In this document: positions 36,238 to 45,594 of the stretch, one piece after another
Layout: every line of letters begins with the position of its first letter
How positions within the stretch are numbered: the first letter of the stretch is position 1
From: Okeania sp. SIO2B3
GTDB taxonomy: Bacteria; Cyanobacteriota; Cyanobacteriia; Cyanobacteriales; Microcoleaceae
Length of the DNA: 46,041 bases
NCBI RefSeq assembly: GCF_010672525.1
Contig: NZ_JAAHGH010000054.1
Location: 1-46,041, forward strand
Direction of reading: 5' to 3'
Translations under genes and position numbers: made by a program
Notes under the pieces: model-generated
Seen by the model: only the letters and a program-made list of their open reading frames with translations
The model's database searches: none
Told to the model about the DNA's origin: nothing

Positions 36238-38220
36238 ATGATTTTCCTAGAACTTGTCTTACAAAATTTCGGACCATACTCTGGTAAACAAACAATAAAC
36301 CTTCGCCCTACTCTTACCGATCACCCTCGCCCCATCATCTTATTTGGAGGTATGAATGGAGGAGGAAAAACTACTCTTTTAGATGCTATTCGCCTCGCAC
36401 TTTACGGTCATCGCGCCCAATGTTCAACTAGGGGAAATTTAACTTATGGCGACTTTCTTTCTCAATGTGTAAATCGTAATACTCCACCTACAGAAAAAAC
36501 TCGCATTGAATTAGCTTTTGAACATATTCAAGATGACCAAATTGTTGAATATCGCATAGTTCGTACCTGGGAAAAAAATCCTAAAGACGGCAAAGATAGT
36601 TTGGGAATTCTTGATGGTGAATGGCCTGATTCTTACTTAGCAAATGCCTGGGATGAATATATAGAAAATCTCTTACCTTTGGGAATTTCTAATCTATTTC
36701 TCTTTGATGGAGAACAAGTAAAAGAGTTAGCTGAACTAGAAACTCCTCCACCTTTGGTTGTAGATGCAATTCAATCATTATTAGGACTGGAATTAGCTGA
36801 ACGTCTGGCAACAGATTTAGATATTTTGGTGACTCGGAAAAAGAAACAAATTGCTAAAACTACAGAATTAAAAAATTTAGAGGAAATTGAACAAAAACTG
36901 CATCAGCAAAAGACAGATTTGGAAGTTGCTACAGAAAAATCGAAAGATTTGGGAAATAAATTAAAAAAGGCTCAACAAAAACAGCAAAAAGCCATGAGAA
37001 AATTTGTCTCGGAAGGGGGAAAAATTGCTGCTGAAAGAAGTCAGTTAAAACAAGAATTTCAAGATGTCGAATTAGAGATGGAAAATGCTCGTCAGGAAAT
37101 GATTGAACTTGCTGCGGGAGCTTTACCTCTGGCTTTAATTTCTCCTCTTTTGGAACAAGCAAGTTCTCAAGGTGATGTAGAGATTTTACGACATGAAGCA
37201 GAAATAGCTTTAGATGCTTTTCAAGAAAGAGACCGACGTTTAGTTAATTATCTGAATGAGTTGTCTATTCCTGCTGGCAAAATTAGTAAAATTAAAACGT
37301 TTCTCCATCAAGAAAATATGATGATTGAAGAGGATATTAATCAAAGTGATGAATCTTGGTTATTAGCAGATGAGAAGGCATTAACTTTACTAGAAAATTT
37401 GTTGCGCTATGAGATTGAAAATTGTCGGAAAAATGCTCGGGAAAATTTAACTCGTCTCAAAGATTTTGAAGTGGAAATTAATGTTTTGGAAAAGCAGTTG
37501 GTAAGTGCGGCATCTCCGGAAGCTTATGAAATTTTGGAAGCTGCTTTACAGGAGGCACAAACTGAGTTAGCTAGGATACAGATAGCTTGTGAAAATAGTG
37601 AACGCGATTGTAAAAAATTGGAGGATACTATTACTCAAACCAAGAAGGAATTATTTAGTTATACTGATGAAACTATAGAACGTCACAATATTCAAAATAT
37701 CATTGAATCTTCTGGCAAAGTGAAGAAAACTTTGCAGCTATTTAAAGAGAAGTTAACTTTGAAAAAGTTGAATAAGTTAGAGATGGAAGTTACTGAGTGT
37801 TTCCGCTATCTTTTGCATAAATCAGATTTGGTACATCGCGTGGCTATTGATACTAATAACTTTGCTCTTTCTCTCTACGATAATCAAGGACAAATTGTTC
37901 CTAAACATCGCATTTCTGCTGGAGAAAAACAGCTTTTGGCAATTTCTTTTTTATGGGGTTTGGCAAGGGTTTCTGGTAGAAATTTACCCGTCGCTATTGA
38001 TACACCTTTGGGTAGATTAGATTCATCCCACCGTCAGAATTTAGTAGAACGTTATTTCCCTTCTGCTAGTCATCAAGTTATTCTTTTATCTACTGATACT
38101 GAAATTGGTAAATCAGAAGTAAAAAATCTCCGTAACTTAGAGGCGATCGCTCACGAATATTTGCTGGAATATGATGCTCAAAAAAATCAAACTAATCTGG
38201 AAAAAGGATATTTTTGGTAA
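36238..38220 (+). CDS. dndD: DNA sulfur modification ATPase DndD
   Basis: A 660-residue SMC/RecF-like ATPase of the DndD family. The N-terminal FLELVLQNFGPYSGKQTI is followed by Walker A LFGGMNGGGKTTLLDAIRLA (35-54), including the GGxNGxGKTT form typical of DndD. FLFDGEQVKELAE follows, then two coiled-coil arms (about 200-290 and 395-480). The C-terminal lobe has signature ISAGEKQLL (559-567) and Walker B LPVAIDTPLGRLD (583-595). DndD provides ATPase or nicking activity in phosphorothioation with DndC and DndE. The start codon directly follows a CCTATTC heptamer repeat with no ribosome site, and a 1.9-kb array separates it from dndC, so co-expression may be reduced. No dndE follows. Confidence 0.92.
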   Translation: MIFLELVLQNFGPYSGKQTINLRPTLTDHPRPIILFGGMNGGGKTTLLDAIRLALYGHRAQCSTRGNLTYGDFLSQCVNRNTPPTEKTRIELAFEHIQDDQIVEYRIVRTWEKNPKDGKDSLGILDGEWPDSYLANAWDEYIENLLPLGISNLFLFDGEQVKELAELETPPPLVVDAIQSLLGLELAERLATDLDILVTRKKKQIAKTTELKNLEEIEQKLHQQKTDLEVATEKSKDLGNKLKKAQQKQQKAMRKFVSEGGKIAAERSQLKQEFQDVELEMENARQEMIELAAGALPLALISPLLEQASSQGDVEILRHEAEIALDAFQERDRRLVNYLNELSIPAGKISKIKTFLHQENMMIEEDINQSDESWLLADEKALTLLENLLRYEIENCRKNARENLTRLKDFEVEINVLEKQLVSAASPEAYEILEAALQEAQTELARIQIACENSERDCKKLEDTITQTKKELFSYTDETIERHNIQNIIESSGKVKKTLQLFKEKLTLKKLNKLEMEVTECFRYLLHKSDLVHRVAIDTNNFALSLYDNQGQIVPKHRISAGEKQLLAISFLWGLARVSGRNLPVAIDTPLGRLDSSHRQNLVERYFPSASHQVILLSTDTEIGKSEVKNLRNLEAIAHEYLLEYDAQKNQTNLEKGYFW

Positions 38221-38222
38221 GC

Positions 38223-38436
38223 AAATTTTGGCGTTGGTAATTTTAGGTATGATACTATGTCCGGATAAGAGCGCGATAGAACTCCGTGACCTTTACGCGA
38301 CCAAAAAACTTTCTCCTTCTAGTCCTATTTCTTCTGTCTTTCTTCCCTCCTGACTCCTGACTCCTGGCTCCTGACTCCTGACTCCTAAAGAATTAAGACT
38401 AATATCATACACGCGCTTTACCAACGCCCAAATTTT
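38223..38436. mobile_element. Inverted-repeat element family C (GGCGTTGGTAA ends), copy 1
   Basis: Left end AAATTTTGGCGTTGGTAA and right end TTTACCAACGCCCAAATTTT are inverted repeats. The interior has TATGTCCGGATAAGAGCG, AAAAAACTTTCTCCTTC, an ACTCCTG heptamer run (38351-38388) and TATCATACACGCGCTT. It begins 3 bp after the dndD stop. Confidence 0.8.
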
Positions 38437-38892
38437 TTCCCTTTACTTTTTCAACTTAAGTTGTCTAAGTAGGGTTTGATGATTAAACATAAAAGCATTG
38501 ACATATAAGGGTTTTAGGGTTTTTTAGTTAAAACCAACATTCCGCACTTCAGAATGTAGCATAAAAAGATACATGAATCATCATCAGAATTTTAGCCAAC
38601 AAATTAATTGTATGGAACCCACATTCCGCACTTCTTAACATTTAATTGATAAATAAATTTTATACTTCGGCTAATATCCTTAGCCAGCAATTGTTTTAGC
38701 CATTCAAGCTAAAATCCCAGAATGTAAATTTTTGTTACTAAAATTATCATAAAACAAGGAATATTGGCGTTCGCAACTCCTGTAAGTACATTTTATCGTT
38801 CAAGAAATTTTGGGAATGTAAACAGATATAAAGATATATTGAGAACTGCGGAATGTGGGATGGAACATAAAAAAGTGAGGGTTAGAGTATAG
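38437..38892. other. Intergenic region with CATTCCGC inverted repeats
   Basis: No gene. CCCACATTCCGCACTTC (about 38618-38634) pairs with GAACTGCGGAATGTGGG (about 38844-38860), enclosing about 240 bp. A further CATTCCGCACTTC copy lies at about 38540-38552. This probably marks the left part of the IS fragment that follows. Confidence 0.55.
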
Positions 38893-38930
38893 TTGTTGAA
38901 CCAGGGAGTTCTCTTGCCAGCAAAAAACAC

Positions 38931-39050
38931 AGTCAGCCAAAAAGTCAAACTCCCTCGCTGTTTTAAGGATGCATCATACTCAGACCAGTTTTTGAGCCGA
39001 TACAAGGACTTAGATTTACTCATACCTACTGACTGTATTTTGTGTACCAT
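38931..39050 (-). pseudogene. IS5-type transposase N-terminal fragment
   Basis: Minus-strand frame MSKSKSLYRLKNWSEYDASL followed by KQRGSLTFWLT. The NWSEYDxxLxxRGSLTFW block is the N-terminus of many IS5-family transposases. Homology stops after FWLT at about 38931. The catalytic DDE domain is absent, so it is a dead remnant. Confidence 0.75.
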
Positions 39051-39197
39051 CTTAACTTCTTTATTTTTACCCTAAACATCATCTTTTGTGCAACAAAGCC
39101 TATAATTAGAGTATTTTGGCAAAATTTATTTACAGTTAGCAACATTTATAATTATGAAAATCAACTATGTTAACCTGTCTTTATATAAGTTATGATG

Positions 39198-39310
39198 ATT
39201 TTCTCATTTAGGCGATCGCTATAATTTTTCAAGCGTTAGCGGAGCTTTGCGTCAGCAATCGCCTAAATTAGTAGGCGCTATATATAGTGTCTTTGCGTAA
39301 GTCCTGATAT
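39198..39310. mobile_element. Small element sharing the GGACTTACGCA end
   Basis: TTAGGCGATCGCTATAATTT, a GCGTTAGCGGAGC piece and CAATCGCCTAAATTA form a hairpin-like half. The segment ends TGCGTAAGTCCTGA (39293-39306), identical to the right ends of the duplicated element near 2.3-2.6 kb. It provides the last codons of the ORF to its right. Confidence 0.65.
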
Positions 39311-39577
39311 AGCTAATCCCATCCGACAACGCTCTTCCAAGGCATAGGGAACACTCGCACAAAAATGCTTTGTGAATGTTTCTATATTTTGCTGAAGTAA
39401 GTCATGGTAAAAGTTGAGACCCGAATCTTGGGATAAAAACTTAAGATCCGCTAATATAGCCTTGCTGGGAAATTGTTTTACTCCTTCTGCAATAGTCCCA
39501 AAGTGATTGAAGAGGGTTGTTAGTCGAGGACTTTGCAAACATAGTTCGCGAATTTGCTGGTAATTGTATTTTTTCAT
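39278..39577 (-). CDS. Unknown protein, 3' end supplied by a repeat
   Basis: A 99-residue frame starting MKKYNYQQIRELCLQSPRLT with later blocks LFNHFGTIAEGVKQFPS and YHDLLQQNIETFTKHF. I do not recognise it. The last residues (GLTQRHYI) and the stop are translated from GGACTTACGCAAAGACACTA, the end of a dispersed inverted-repeat element, so the native C-terminus has been lost. It lies 45 bp from the sulfotransferase-like gene on the same strand, and its codon use is similar to that cluster. Probably a truncated member of the same acquired cluster. Confidence 0.5.
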   Translation of the reverse strand: MKKYNYQQIRELCLQSPRLTTLFNHFGTIAEGVKQFPSKAILADLKFLSQDSGLNFYHDLLQQNIETFTKHFCASVPYALEERCRMGLAISGLTQRHYI

Positions 39578-39622
39578 GTCTTTGGCTGTTTTATTTTTTA
39601 TTTTTTTCGATTTTTACATAAA

Positions 39623-39871
39623 TCAACTAAAAATCACGCGGTATTGATACAGTTCTTCATAAAGTTGTTGAATTACATTCTCATAGTTGGTTTCACAGGA
39701 TTCAATAATTGCCTGACGATGAGGATGATCGAAACCATGTGTCAACAAGTACGGAGCATATAGCGGTTCATCAAAAATCAGACAACCATCTAACTGTTCA
39801 AATGATCTCGCTATCAGTGTTGAGCGACTTCTCGGGCAAGTCCAGAGGGCAATATGTTGATTCCTGGTCAT
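39623..39871 (-). CDS. Sulfotransferase-like protein, C-terminally truncated
   Basis: 82 residues that begin like a family of P-loop sulfotransferase-like proteins: HIALWTCPRSRSTLIARSFE (6-25, PAPS-binding loop), then CLIFDEPLYAPYLLTHGFDH and TNYENVIQQLYEE. Relatives are about 230-280 residues, so only the first third remains. It stops with a short unrelated tail. Start fits the family. It sits 5 bp from the dehydrogenase gene, so it was probably an operon partner. Likely non-functional. Confidence 0.65.
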   Translation of the reverse strand: MTRNQHIALWTCPRSRSTLIARSFEQLDGCLIFDEPLYAPYLLTHGFDHPHRQAIIESCETNYENVIQQLYEELYQYRVIFS

Positions 39872-39876
39872 TTTAT

Positions 39877-40977
39877 TTATTCCTTTCTTAACCTATTTCT
39901 CAACTTGATAAACTCCTGACAAACTCTTTGTAAGTCTTCAGCACGAAAACCTTCAGCCAAAGATGGTGCGTACTGCTTAATGGCTTGAGATGCTCTTTGA
40001 TTCCAACGAATAAAACCCTCTGTGTCGATCGCTTCTACTCCATCTTCAATAGCTGCCCGACGATTCAACTCAATTGCTTCAGCTATTGTACAACCTTGAG
40101 GTAATGCGATCTCAACCTTGCCCCCTTGTACGACTACAGGATAACCACCGGGCAAGCCATTGGGGCCTGGAACATGAGTATGTACTGGAGAATTTCCCAA
40201 AAGAGCTAAGACCACCTCTGCGGATAGACAACCGACAATTTGATTGATTTGCTCTCCTTTGATAGATTGGATTGGGGAAAGCAGTGTATCGATCTGATGG
40301 AACTGTTGCCCATCTAACCAAATACGAAGACCTTCTAGTTCGGTTAGCCGAGCTTCTGGACTCTCGGCTAAATTGATGACATGAGAATGATGGGCTATGA
40401 CTTGAAAATGGCGAGTTTTACCCAAATTCAGTAGGGATTGAAGTAACGTAGAGATAATACCAACATTGCCTGCACCACAAACAATTGGCAACCCCAAATA
40501 ACTGAGAAGTGGGTTGACTGCATCTGGGTAACAGACATTGACTAAAATTGAGTCAGTAGGCATTGTCCGTTTAATTAACGAGGCAACTCGTGCAACTAGG
40601 GCTGCTTGTAAGGGTAATGTAATGCCAAAACCCCCTTCCTTAATTAGAGAACACCAAGCAGACTGGGAAGCAGTAAATTCCCAGGGAGACTGAAGAGATG
40701 CTGTCTGTAAAATTAAACGTGGAGAGTAGGTTGCTAATTTATCGCTCAGGTCATTTTCACTATCCCAATCAATAGAATCGCCAATAAAAGTAACCTTCGA
40801 TGAGAAGGCAACAGAACGGGCATTAGCAATAGTTACGACTTTATCTACCGAGTTTTTAGATCGTCCGATGACGCACAGTTTTAGTGATTCGGAGAAAGCC
40901 AGGGCGATCGCATAACAAAAAACTTGAGATACAGATCCAGTGCCGATAACTAGGATATCACAGTTCATTACCATCAC
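39877..40977 (-). CDS. NAD-type dehydrogenase-like protein (Rossmann fold)
   Basis: A 366-residue protein with an N-terminal dinucleotide-binding motif DILVIGTGSVSQVFCYAIAL (6-25, GxGxxx). The later segments SILVNVCYPDAVNPLLSYLG and IVCGAGNVGIISTLLQSLL recall lactate/malate dehydrogenase-type folds. The C-terminus has GGYPVVVQGGKVEIALPQG. It probably oxidises or reduces a hydroxy/keto acid; specificity unknown. It appears intact and has its start immediately before the E1-beta remnant stop. The company of a transketolase-like E1 component and a sulfotransferase suggests a small metabolite pathway acquired as a unit. The assignment is by fold only. Confidence 0.6.
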   Translation of the reverse strand: MMVMNCDILVIGTGSVSQVFCYAIALAFSESLKLCVIGRSKNSVDKVVTIANARSVAFSSKVTFIGDSIDWDSENDLSDKLATYSPRLILQTASLQSPWEFTASQSAWCSLIKEGGFGITLPLQAALVARVASLIKRTMPTDSILVNVCYPDAVNPLLSYLGLPIVCGAGNVGIISTLLQSLLNLGKTRHFQVIAHHSHVINLAESPEARLTELEGLRIWLDGQQFHQIDTLLSPIQSIKGEQINQIVGCLSAEVVLALLGNSPVHTHVPGPNGLPGGYPVVVQGGKVEIALPQGCTIAEAIELNRRAAIEDGVEAIDTEGFIRWNQRASQAIKQYAPSLAEGFRAEDLQRVCQEFIKLRNRLRKE

Positions 40978-40978
40978 C

Positions 40979-41690
40979 TCACTTCTTTCTGCGAGCGGCT
41001 GAAGTTACCGCTTCGAGTATTTCTTGATCTTGGAGCGTAGTTAATACCTCCAAAGCTTGCGATACAGGATTAACATCTTTACCTGTAATGCAGATAACTG
41101 GACTTTGAAGACTGGAGAAAAATTTTTCGGTTATATTGGCAGCTATGGTTTTACAAATGCCTTGACTGGCTGTCGCTTCTTCCACGATGACAACAGCACC
41201 AGTTTTTTGAATTGACTTGCCAATAGTATAGTAATCAATACTAGGTGAATCCAGCGATCGCAAATCAATCACTTCCACGAAAATTCCGTCATTTGCTAGT
41301 ATTTTAGTTAAATCCTGGCAACGCCCAACGGCTGAACCATAGGTAACGAGGGTCATATCTTCACCAACTTCCGCAATCCTAGCTTTTGCCATAGAAATAA
41401 AATAGTCCAAATCGACCTTCGGGACTAGAAACTCTCGGTCTATAGAGAGATTTGAACTCGACGATCAAAACTGGGTCGAGGAATTGCATAGCAGAATTGA
41501 ACAAACCGATGTAGTCAAAAGCATTAGAAGGTGCTAGGATACGCCATCCGGTGAATAGGGCCAAAAGACCAACTGGATTCATTGAATGATGTTCCCCCAT
41601 TCCGAAACCTAGGGTCACTTTTGTACGAACTACAATGGGCAGATCGAGGGTGTTGCCGTACAAGTATCTTGATTTGCCAATTTGGGAAAA
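40979..41690 (-). pseudogene. E1-beta (transketolase-like dehydrogenase subunit) remnant, frameshifted
   Basis: Upstream part: GKSRYLYGNTLDLPIVVRTK, GFGMGEHHSMNPVGLLALFT, GWRILAPSNAFDYIGL and VLIVEFKSLYR, the central part of a pyruvate/2-oxoacid dehydrogenase E1-beta subunit. Downstream part, in another frame: DYFISMAKARIAEVGEDMTL, VTYGSAVGRC and VVIVEEATASQGI, the transketolase C-terminal domain. The frames switch near 41420-41430, just after LYRPRV. The N-terminal ~100 residues of the family are missing at about 41690. So it is truncated and frameshifted; a sequencing error would explain only the second defect. Confidence 0.75.
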
Positions 41691-42028
41691 AAGTTTTTAG
41701 CTTTTTTCCCTTTAAGCACATTTTTTTTTCCCAAACTAATTGACCAAAATTTAATTACCTAATTCTATTCTCTTGTTCCATACACTATTGTATCATGTCC
41801 AGATGATTAGTGATGATTAAGAATTCCTAGTTTGAGGCCACAGCGTGAAAACAGGTTAACCCCCGAACAAATTCCTGCTGCTCCATAATTTTCTGACAAC
41901 GATAGACCAGCAGATGTTCGAGCTTCATCTAAGTTTTCTGGTGAATAATCGCTCTTTGAAGTTTTATTATACCTAATCATCCGGACACGATATAATATCC
42001 TATATAACGCTATACCTTCAAGACCAGC
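41691..42028. other. Intergenic region
   Basis: Contains a short CATGTCCAGATGATTAG string near 41793 and CTAATCATCCGGACACGATA near 41976, related to the ATCCGGACATGATA motif of the family C elements. No gene seen. Confidence 0.45.
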
Positions 42029-42241
42029 TTAAAAATATGCATAGGAGTGTTGAGACATTTGAGTTAGGTGAGTCATGCAAGTACCCATCAGAAAATAAAC
42101 TACCATCATTGCAGCAGCAGATGTAGCAACTAAAATACCAGCTAGCATTAGGGAAAACTCTCGATGATTAAATGATTCCTGCATGAGATGCAGAGACCAA
42201 GCCACTAAGGCCACATCAAGTATTAGAATAGTGAATAACAT
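42029..42241 (-). CDS. Small two-helix membrane protein
   Basis: A 70-residue protein with two hydrophobic helices: ILILDVALVAWSLHLM (5-20) and LAGILVATSAAAMMVVYFLM (33-52), with NHREF between. It looks like a small conserved cyanobacterial membrane protein; I cannot name a function. The ATG at 42241 is the only sensible start. It lies between the degraded E1-beta gene and a family C element. Confidence 0.6.
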   Translation of the reverse strand: MLFTILILDVALVAWSLHLMQESFNHREFSLMLAGILVATSAAAMMVVYFLMGTCMTHLTQMSQHSYAYF

Positions 42242-42308
42242 AAGTTACATTTTGTAACAGTTACTTTATTCTAACAACATTTCTTAAAAAAATAACCTAA
42301 TTTTTTTA

Positions 42309-42497
42309 CTAAAAAAATAGGCGTTGATGAAGCGCGTGTATGATATTAATCTTAATTATTTAGGAGTCAGGAGTCAGAACTCAGGAGTCAGGAGGAAAGA
42401 AAGAAGAAGAAAGAGTAGTAGAAGGAAAAAGTTTTTTGTTCATGCTCTTATCCGGAGAGGATATAATACCTCTTTTCACCAACGCCAAAAAATCTAA
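42309..42497. mobile_element. Inverted-repeat element family C, copy 2 (inverted)
   Basis: Left end AAATAGGCGTTGATGAAGCG, right end TCACCAACGCCAAAAAATC. It carries GCGTGTATGATATTAATCTT, an AGGAGTC heptamer run (42362-42389), AAAAAGTTTTTTG and CTCTTATCCGGAG. It is the reverse complement of copy 1 and lies directly downstream of hisF. Confidence 0.75.
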
Positions 42498-42505
42498 AAA
42501 TCATC

Positions 42506-43276
42506 TTAACCATGTCTCACAGGAACTTGATGGTTAGCCAAATAATCTTTAATTTCCGACACGCTTAGTTGACCATAATGAAGTAAAGAAGCAAGTAAAG
42601 CCGCTTCTGCTCTACCCTCAGTTAAAGCCTCAAAAATGTGCTGACAGTTACCCGCACCGCCAGAAGCAACCACTGGAATTTGAACATTCTCTGCTATAGT
42701 TCTAGTAAGCGCTAAATCATAACCAGCTTGAGTTCCATCAGCATCCATACTTGTAACAAGAAGCTCTCCTGCGCCTCTTTTCTCTACTTCCAATGCCCAA
42801 GATATTGCATCTTTACCAGTATTTTCTCGTCCACCCCGCACATAAACGTCCCATCCTAATTTGTCTGGGTCTAGACGACGACGGGCATCAATAGCTACTA
42901 CAATACATTGATTCCCGAAGCGGTCACTTGCCCGATCTATCAAGTCAGGATTCCGTACTGCTGCCGAGTTTATACTAACTTTATCTGCACCTGCTCTTAA
43001 CAAATCTTTAATATTTTCTAAGGATTGGATACCACCACCCACTGTTAGAGGTATAAAAACCTGCTCTGCAGTCCTATAGACCACATCTATTATGGTTCCT
43101 CGGTCTTCGTGAGTAGCAGTAATATCAAGAAATACCAATTCATCAGCACCAGCATCATTATATACTTGGGCCAGTTCTACAGGGTCTCCAGCATCTTGAA
43201 GATCAACAAAGTTGACACCTTTAACTACTCGACCTGCATTAACATCAAGACAAGGTAAAATTCTTTTGGCTAGCAT
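42506..43276 (-). CDS. hisF: Imidazole glycerol phosphate synthase, cyclase subunit
   Basis: A 256-residue TIM-barrel HisF. Catalytic D11 is in [14 protein letters not shown] and D130 in VVAIDARRR. Phosphate-binding and barrel motifs are LTVGGGIQS (77-85), [10 protein letters not shown] and [13 protein letters not shown]. With HisH it converts PRFAR plus ammonia to IGP and AICAR in histidine synthesis. Full length and intact. It is not clustered with other his genes here, as is usual in cyanobacteria. Family C-type repeats bracket it on both sides. Confidence 0.95.
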   Translation of the reverse strand: MLAKRILPCLDVNAGRVVKGVNFVDLQDAGDPVELAQVYNDAGADELVFLDITATHEDRGTIIDVVYRTAEQVFIPLTVGGGIQSLENIKDLLRAGADKVSINSAAVRNPDLIDRASDRFGNQCIVVAIDARRRLDPDKLGWDVYVRGGRENTGKDAISWALEVEKRGAGELLVTSMDADGTQAGYDLALTRTIAENVQIPVVASGGAGNCQHIFEALTEGRAEAALLASLLHYGQLSVSEIKDYLANHQVPVRHG

Positions 43277-43305
43277 AGAAATAAGTTAGTTATAAACAAC
43301 GGAGG

Positions 43306-43496
<191 letters not shown>

Positions 43497-43647
43497 AGCT
43501 ATTCAATCTTATTAACTTTTACACAATTTAAGTAGCTATCAGCTTTTCCTTAGGTCATGCTCCGCAAACAGCATTTAGCTGGAGCGCTAAAAATTCAAGG
43601 GTTTAAGTCCCCCACGCTTATTTGAAAAAGCGCGTGGTGCGCCTTTT

Positions 43648-43668
43648 ATGAGGGTTTTAATCCCTCAT
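43648..43668. terminator. Candidate hairpin downstream of the antiporter gene
   Basis: ATGAGGG-TTTTAAT-CCCTCAT is a perfect 7-bp stem with a 7-base loop, 50 bp beyond the antiporter stop on the minus strand. A second weaker stem CCACGC...GCGTGG lies at about 43611-43637. No long T run follows, so termination is possible but unproven. Confidence 0.4.
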
Positions 43669-43717
43669 TATACACCTTGAGAAGCTGATGGCTGATAGCT
43701 GAGTGCTGAGTGCTACT

Positions 43718-44836
43718 TCAAGTTAATCCTTCAATGACAGGATGGTAATAAAAAGCTAATCCCAAAACGGCATAAGCTGCTAATAATAAAGCTCCTTCTA
43801 ACCAATCAGAACGACCATCAGAACTTACAGAATTAGCAATTAATACTGCTACTACTACTGCTACTAATTCAAAAGGATTAAAATTCAAATCCATTGGTTG
43901 ACCCAATAATAAACCCGCTAAAATTAACACTGGTGCTACAAATAAAGCAATCTGTAAACTAGAACCTACTGCCACTGAAACAGACAAATCCATTTTATTT
44001 TTCATAGCAACAGTAACTGCTGTAGCGTGTTCAGCAGCATTACCAATAATTGGAACTACAATTACACCAGTAAATAAAGTAGTTAATCCCAAAGTTGCTG
44101 TAGCTTCTTCGAGAGAATCAACCAATAATTCTGATTCAAATGCTACGGCTAAAGTTGCTATTAATAATACAGAAATCCACAGTAATAAATTAGGTTTATG
44201 CTTAGAATGTTCTTCTGATTCAGTATTAGAATCTGATTCTTCTGGCTCATTACCTGCCACACCAACTTCATATAAATAAGAGTGAGTCTTCATTGAAAAT
44301 AATAAGGTGAGTATATAAACAGCAATTAAAACTACTGCTACTGCACCCGATAAATTCTGCATAGTACTTTGACTAATACCATCAGAAGTAGCATTTACAG
44401 CTGTTGGAACTAAAATTGCAATTACGGCTAAGTTCATTGCTGAAGCATTTAAACGAGCTACTACAGACTGAAATTTTTGTTCTTTGAAACGTAGCCCACC
44501 TAAAAACATTGCTAAACCCATTACTAACAATAAGTTACCAATTATAGAGCCAGTAATACTAGCTTTAACTACGCTTACTAACCCGGCATTTAGAGCAATA
44601 ATACCAATAATTAATTCTGTAGCATTTCCGAATGTAGCATTCAATAATCCACCTAAGTTAGGACCAAGAACAACAGCAATTTCTTCTGTGGCTGTACCCA
44701 TCCAACCTGCTAAAGGAATAATTGCAATAGCAGATGTAATAAAGATAGCTGATGAACCCCATTCTAGGAAATTACCTGCAATTGAAATTGGAATAAATAC
44801 TAATAAAATTGAAATGATTGTTTGTGTGTTTAGCAT
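43718..44836 (-). CDS. cax: Calcium/proton antiporter (CaCA family)
   Basis: A 372-residue cation exchanger with about eleven hydrophobic segments. The two alpha-repeat signatures are GNATELI (70-76) and GNAAEHA (265-271), whose acidic residues bind Ca2+. An acidic loop, EPEESDSNTESEEHSKHK (197-214), separates the halves as in CAX proteins. It expels Ca2+ in exchange for H+ across the inner membrane and is linked to salt and alkaline tolerance in cyanobacteria. Normal length and an intact gene. Confidence 0.92.
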   Translation of the reverse strand: MLNTQTIISILLVFIPISIAGNFLEWGSSAIFITSAIAIIPLAGWMGTATEEIAVVLGPNLGGLLNATFGNATELIIGIIALNAGLVSVVKASITGSIIGNLLLVMGLAMFLGGLRFKEQKFQSVVARLNASAMNLAVIAILVPTAVNATSDGISQSTMQNLSGAVAVVLIAVYILTLLFSMKTHSYLYEVGVAGNEPEESDSNTESEEHSKHKPNLLLWISVLLIATLAVAFESELLVDSLEEATATLGLTTLFTGVIVVPIIGNAAEHATAVTVAMKNKMDLSVSVAVGSSLQIALFVAPVLILAGLLLGQPMDLNFNPFELVAVVVAVLIANSVSSDGRSDWLEGALLLAAYAVLGLAFYYHPVIEGLT

Positions 44837-45594
44837 AAGGTGTAAATTCCCAGTTTAGTAAATCAGAAATTAGGCAAAAATCAGTAGGACTTGCTGAAAA
44901 AGTATTTTGCGGAGGGGTATAATTCAGGATTAAGAAGTCGGGAGTTAGAAATCAGGATAAATATGAAAAACCCAAGCAATAGATAGAAAAAATAGGGGAT
45001 TTTTTTGGATATCCTAGACTGATTATAGCAAATTAGCAGTTCAAATGAGTTTAAACTCTTAAATAGCATAGGATTCAACTAAATAAAAATCCATTTTTCT
45101 GAGAATTGCTTTTTTGTATTCCCATAATCCTTGCGTAAAATTCTACCTTAATAACCGATTAATTCAAACCTGACAGAGCAATATAATCTCGATCTCTTCC
45201 CAGTTTAGCTCATAGTTTTTAGCGGACTTAAAAATACATTTTTTGCTATACACCACGAGTTGCAATTTATTAGGAGTCAGGAGTCAGGAGTCAGAAGTCG
45301 TATGGGAATAGCTTCAATACCGATTTTGAGGTAGGAAATGCTCTTTTTTGTCAAAGGGACATTCCCTGAACTTATATTTTAATCGCACTTATTATTCGTA
45401 ACATTCTTTTTTCACGCTTGGTATTATACCAATAACGATTAAACCAATAAAGTATACTGATAGAAATACCTAAAAAATCAGATAACCAAGTTGATCTTCC
45501 GTCTTAATATGTGTCAGAAAATTAGCTATGTACATTGGTGAACGAAAACTGATTTATTTAACGAAAAATTAATATTTTCCAACACATTTTACTT
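44837..45594. other. Intergenic region with a solo MITE end
   Basis: AGGACTTGCTGAAAAAGTAT at 44887-44906 is a lone left end of family B. An AGGAGTC heptamer run lies near 45272-45294. No gene is seen; it is upstream of the antiporter gene. Confidence 0.5.

Noticed and set aside
38221-39277. Search for dndE downstream of dndD
   Set aside because: Only a family C element, inverted repeats and an IS5 fragment are present; no frame resembles DndE.
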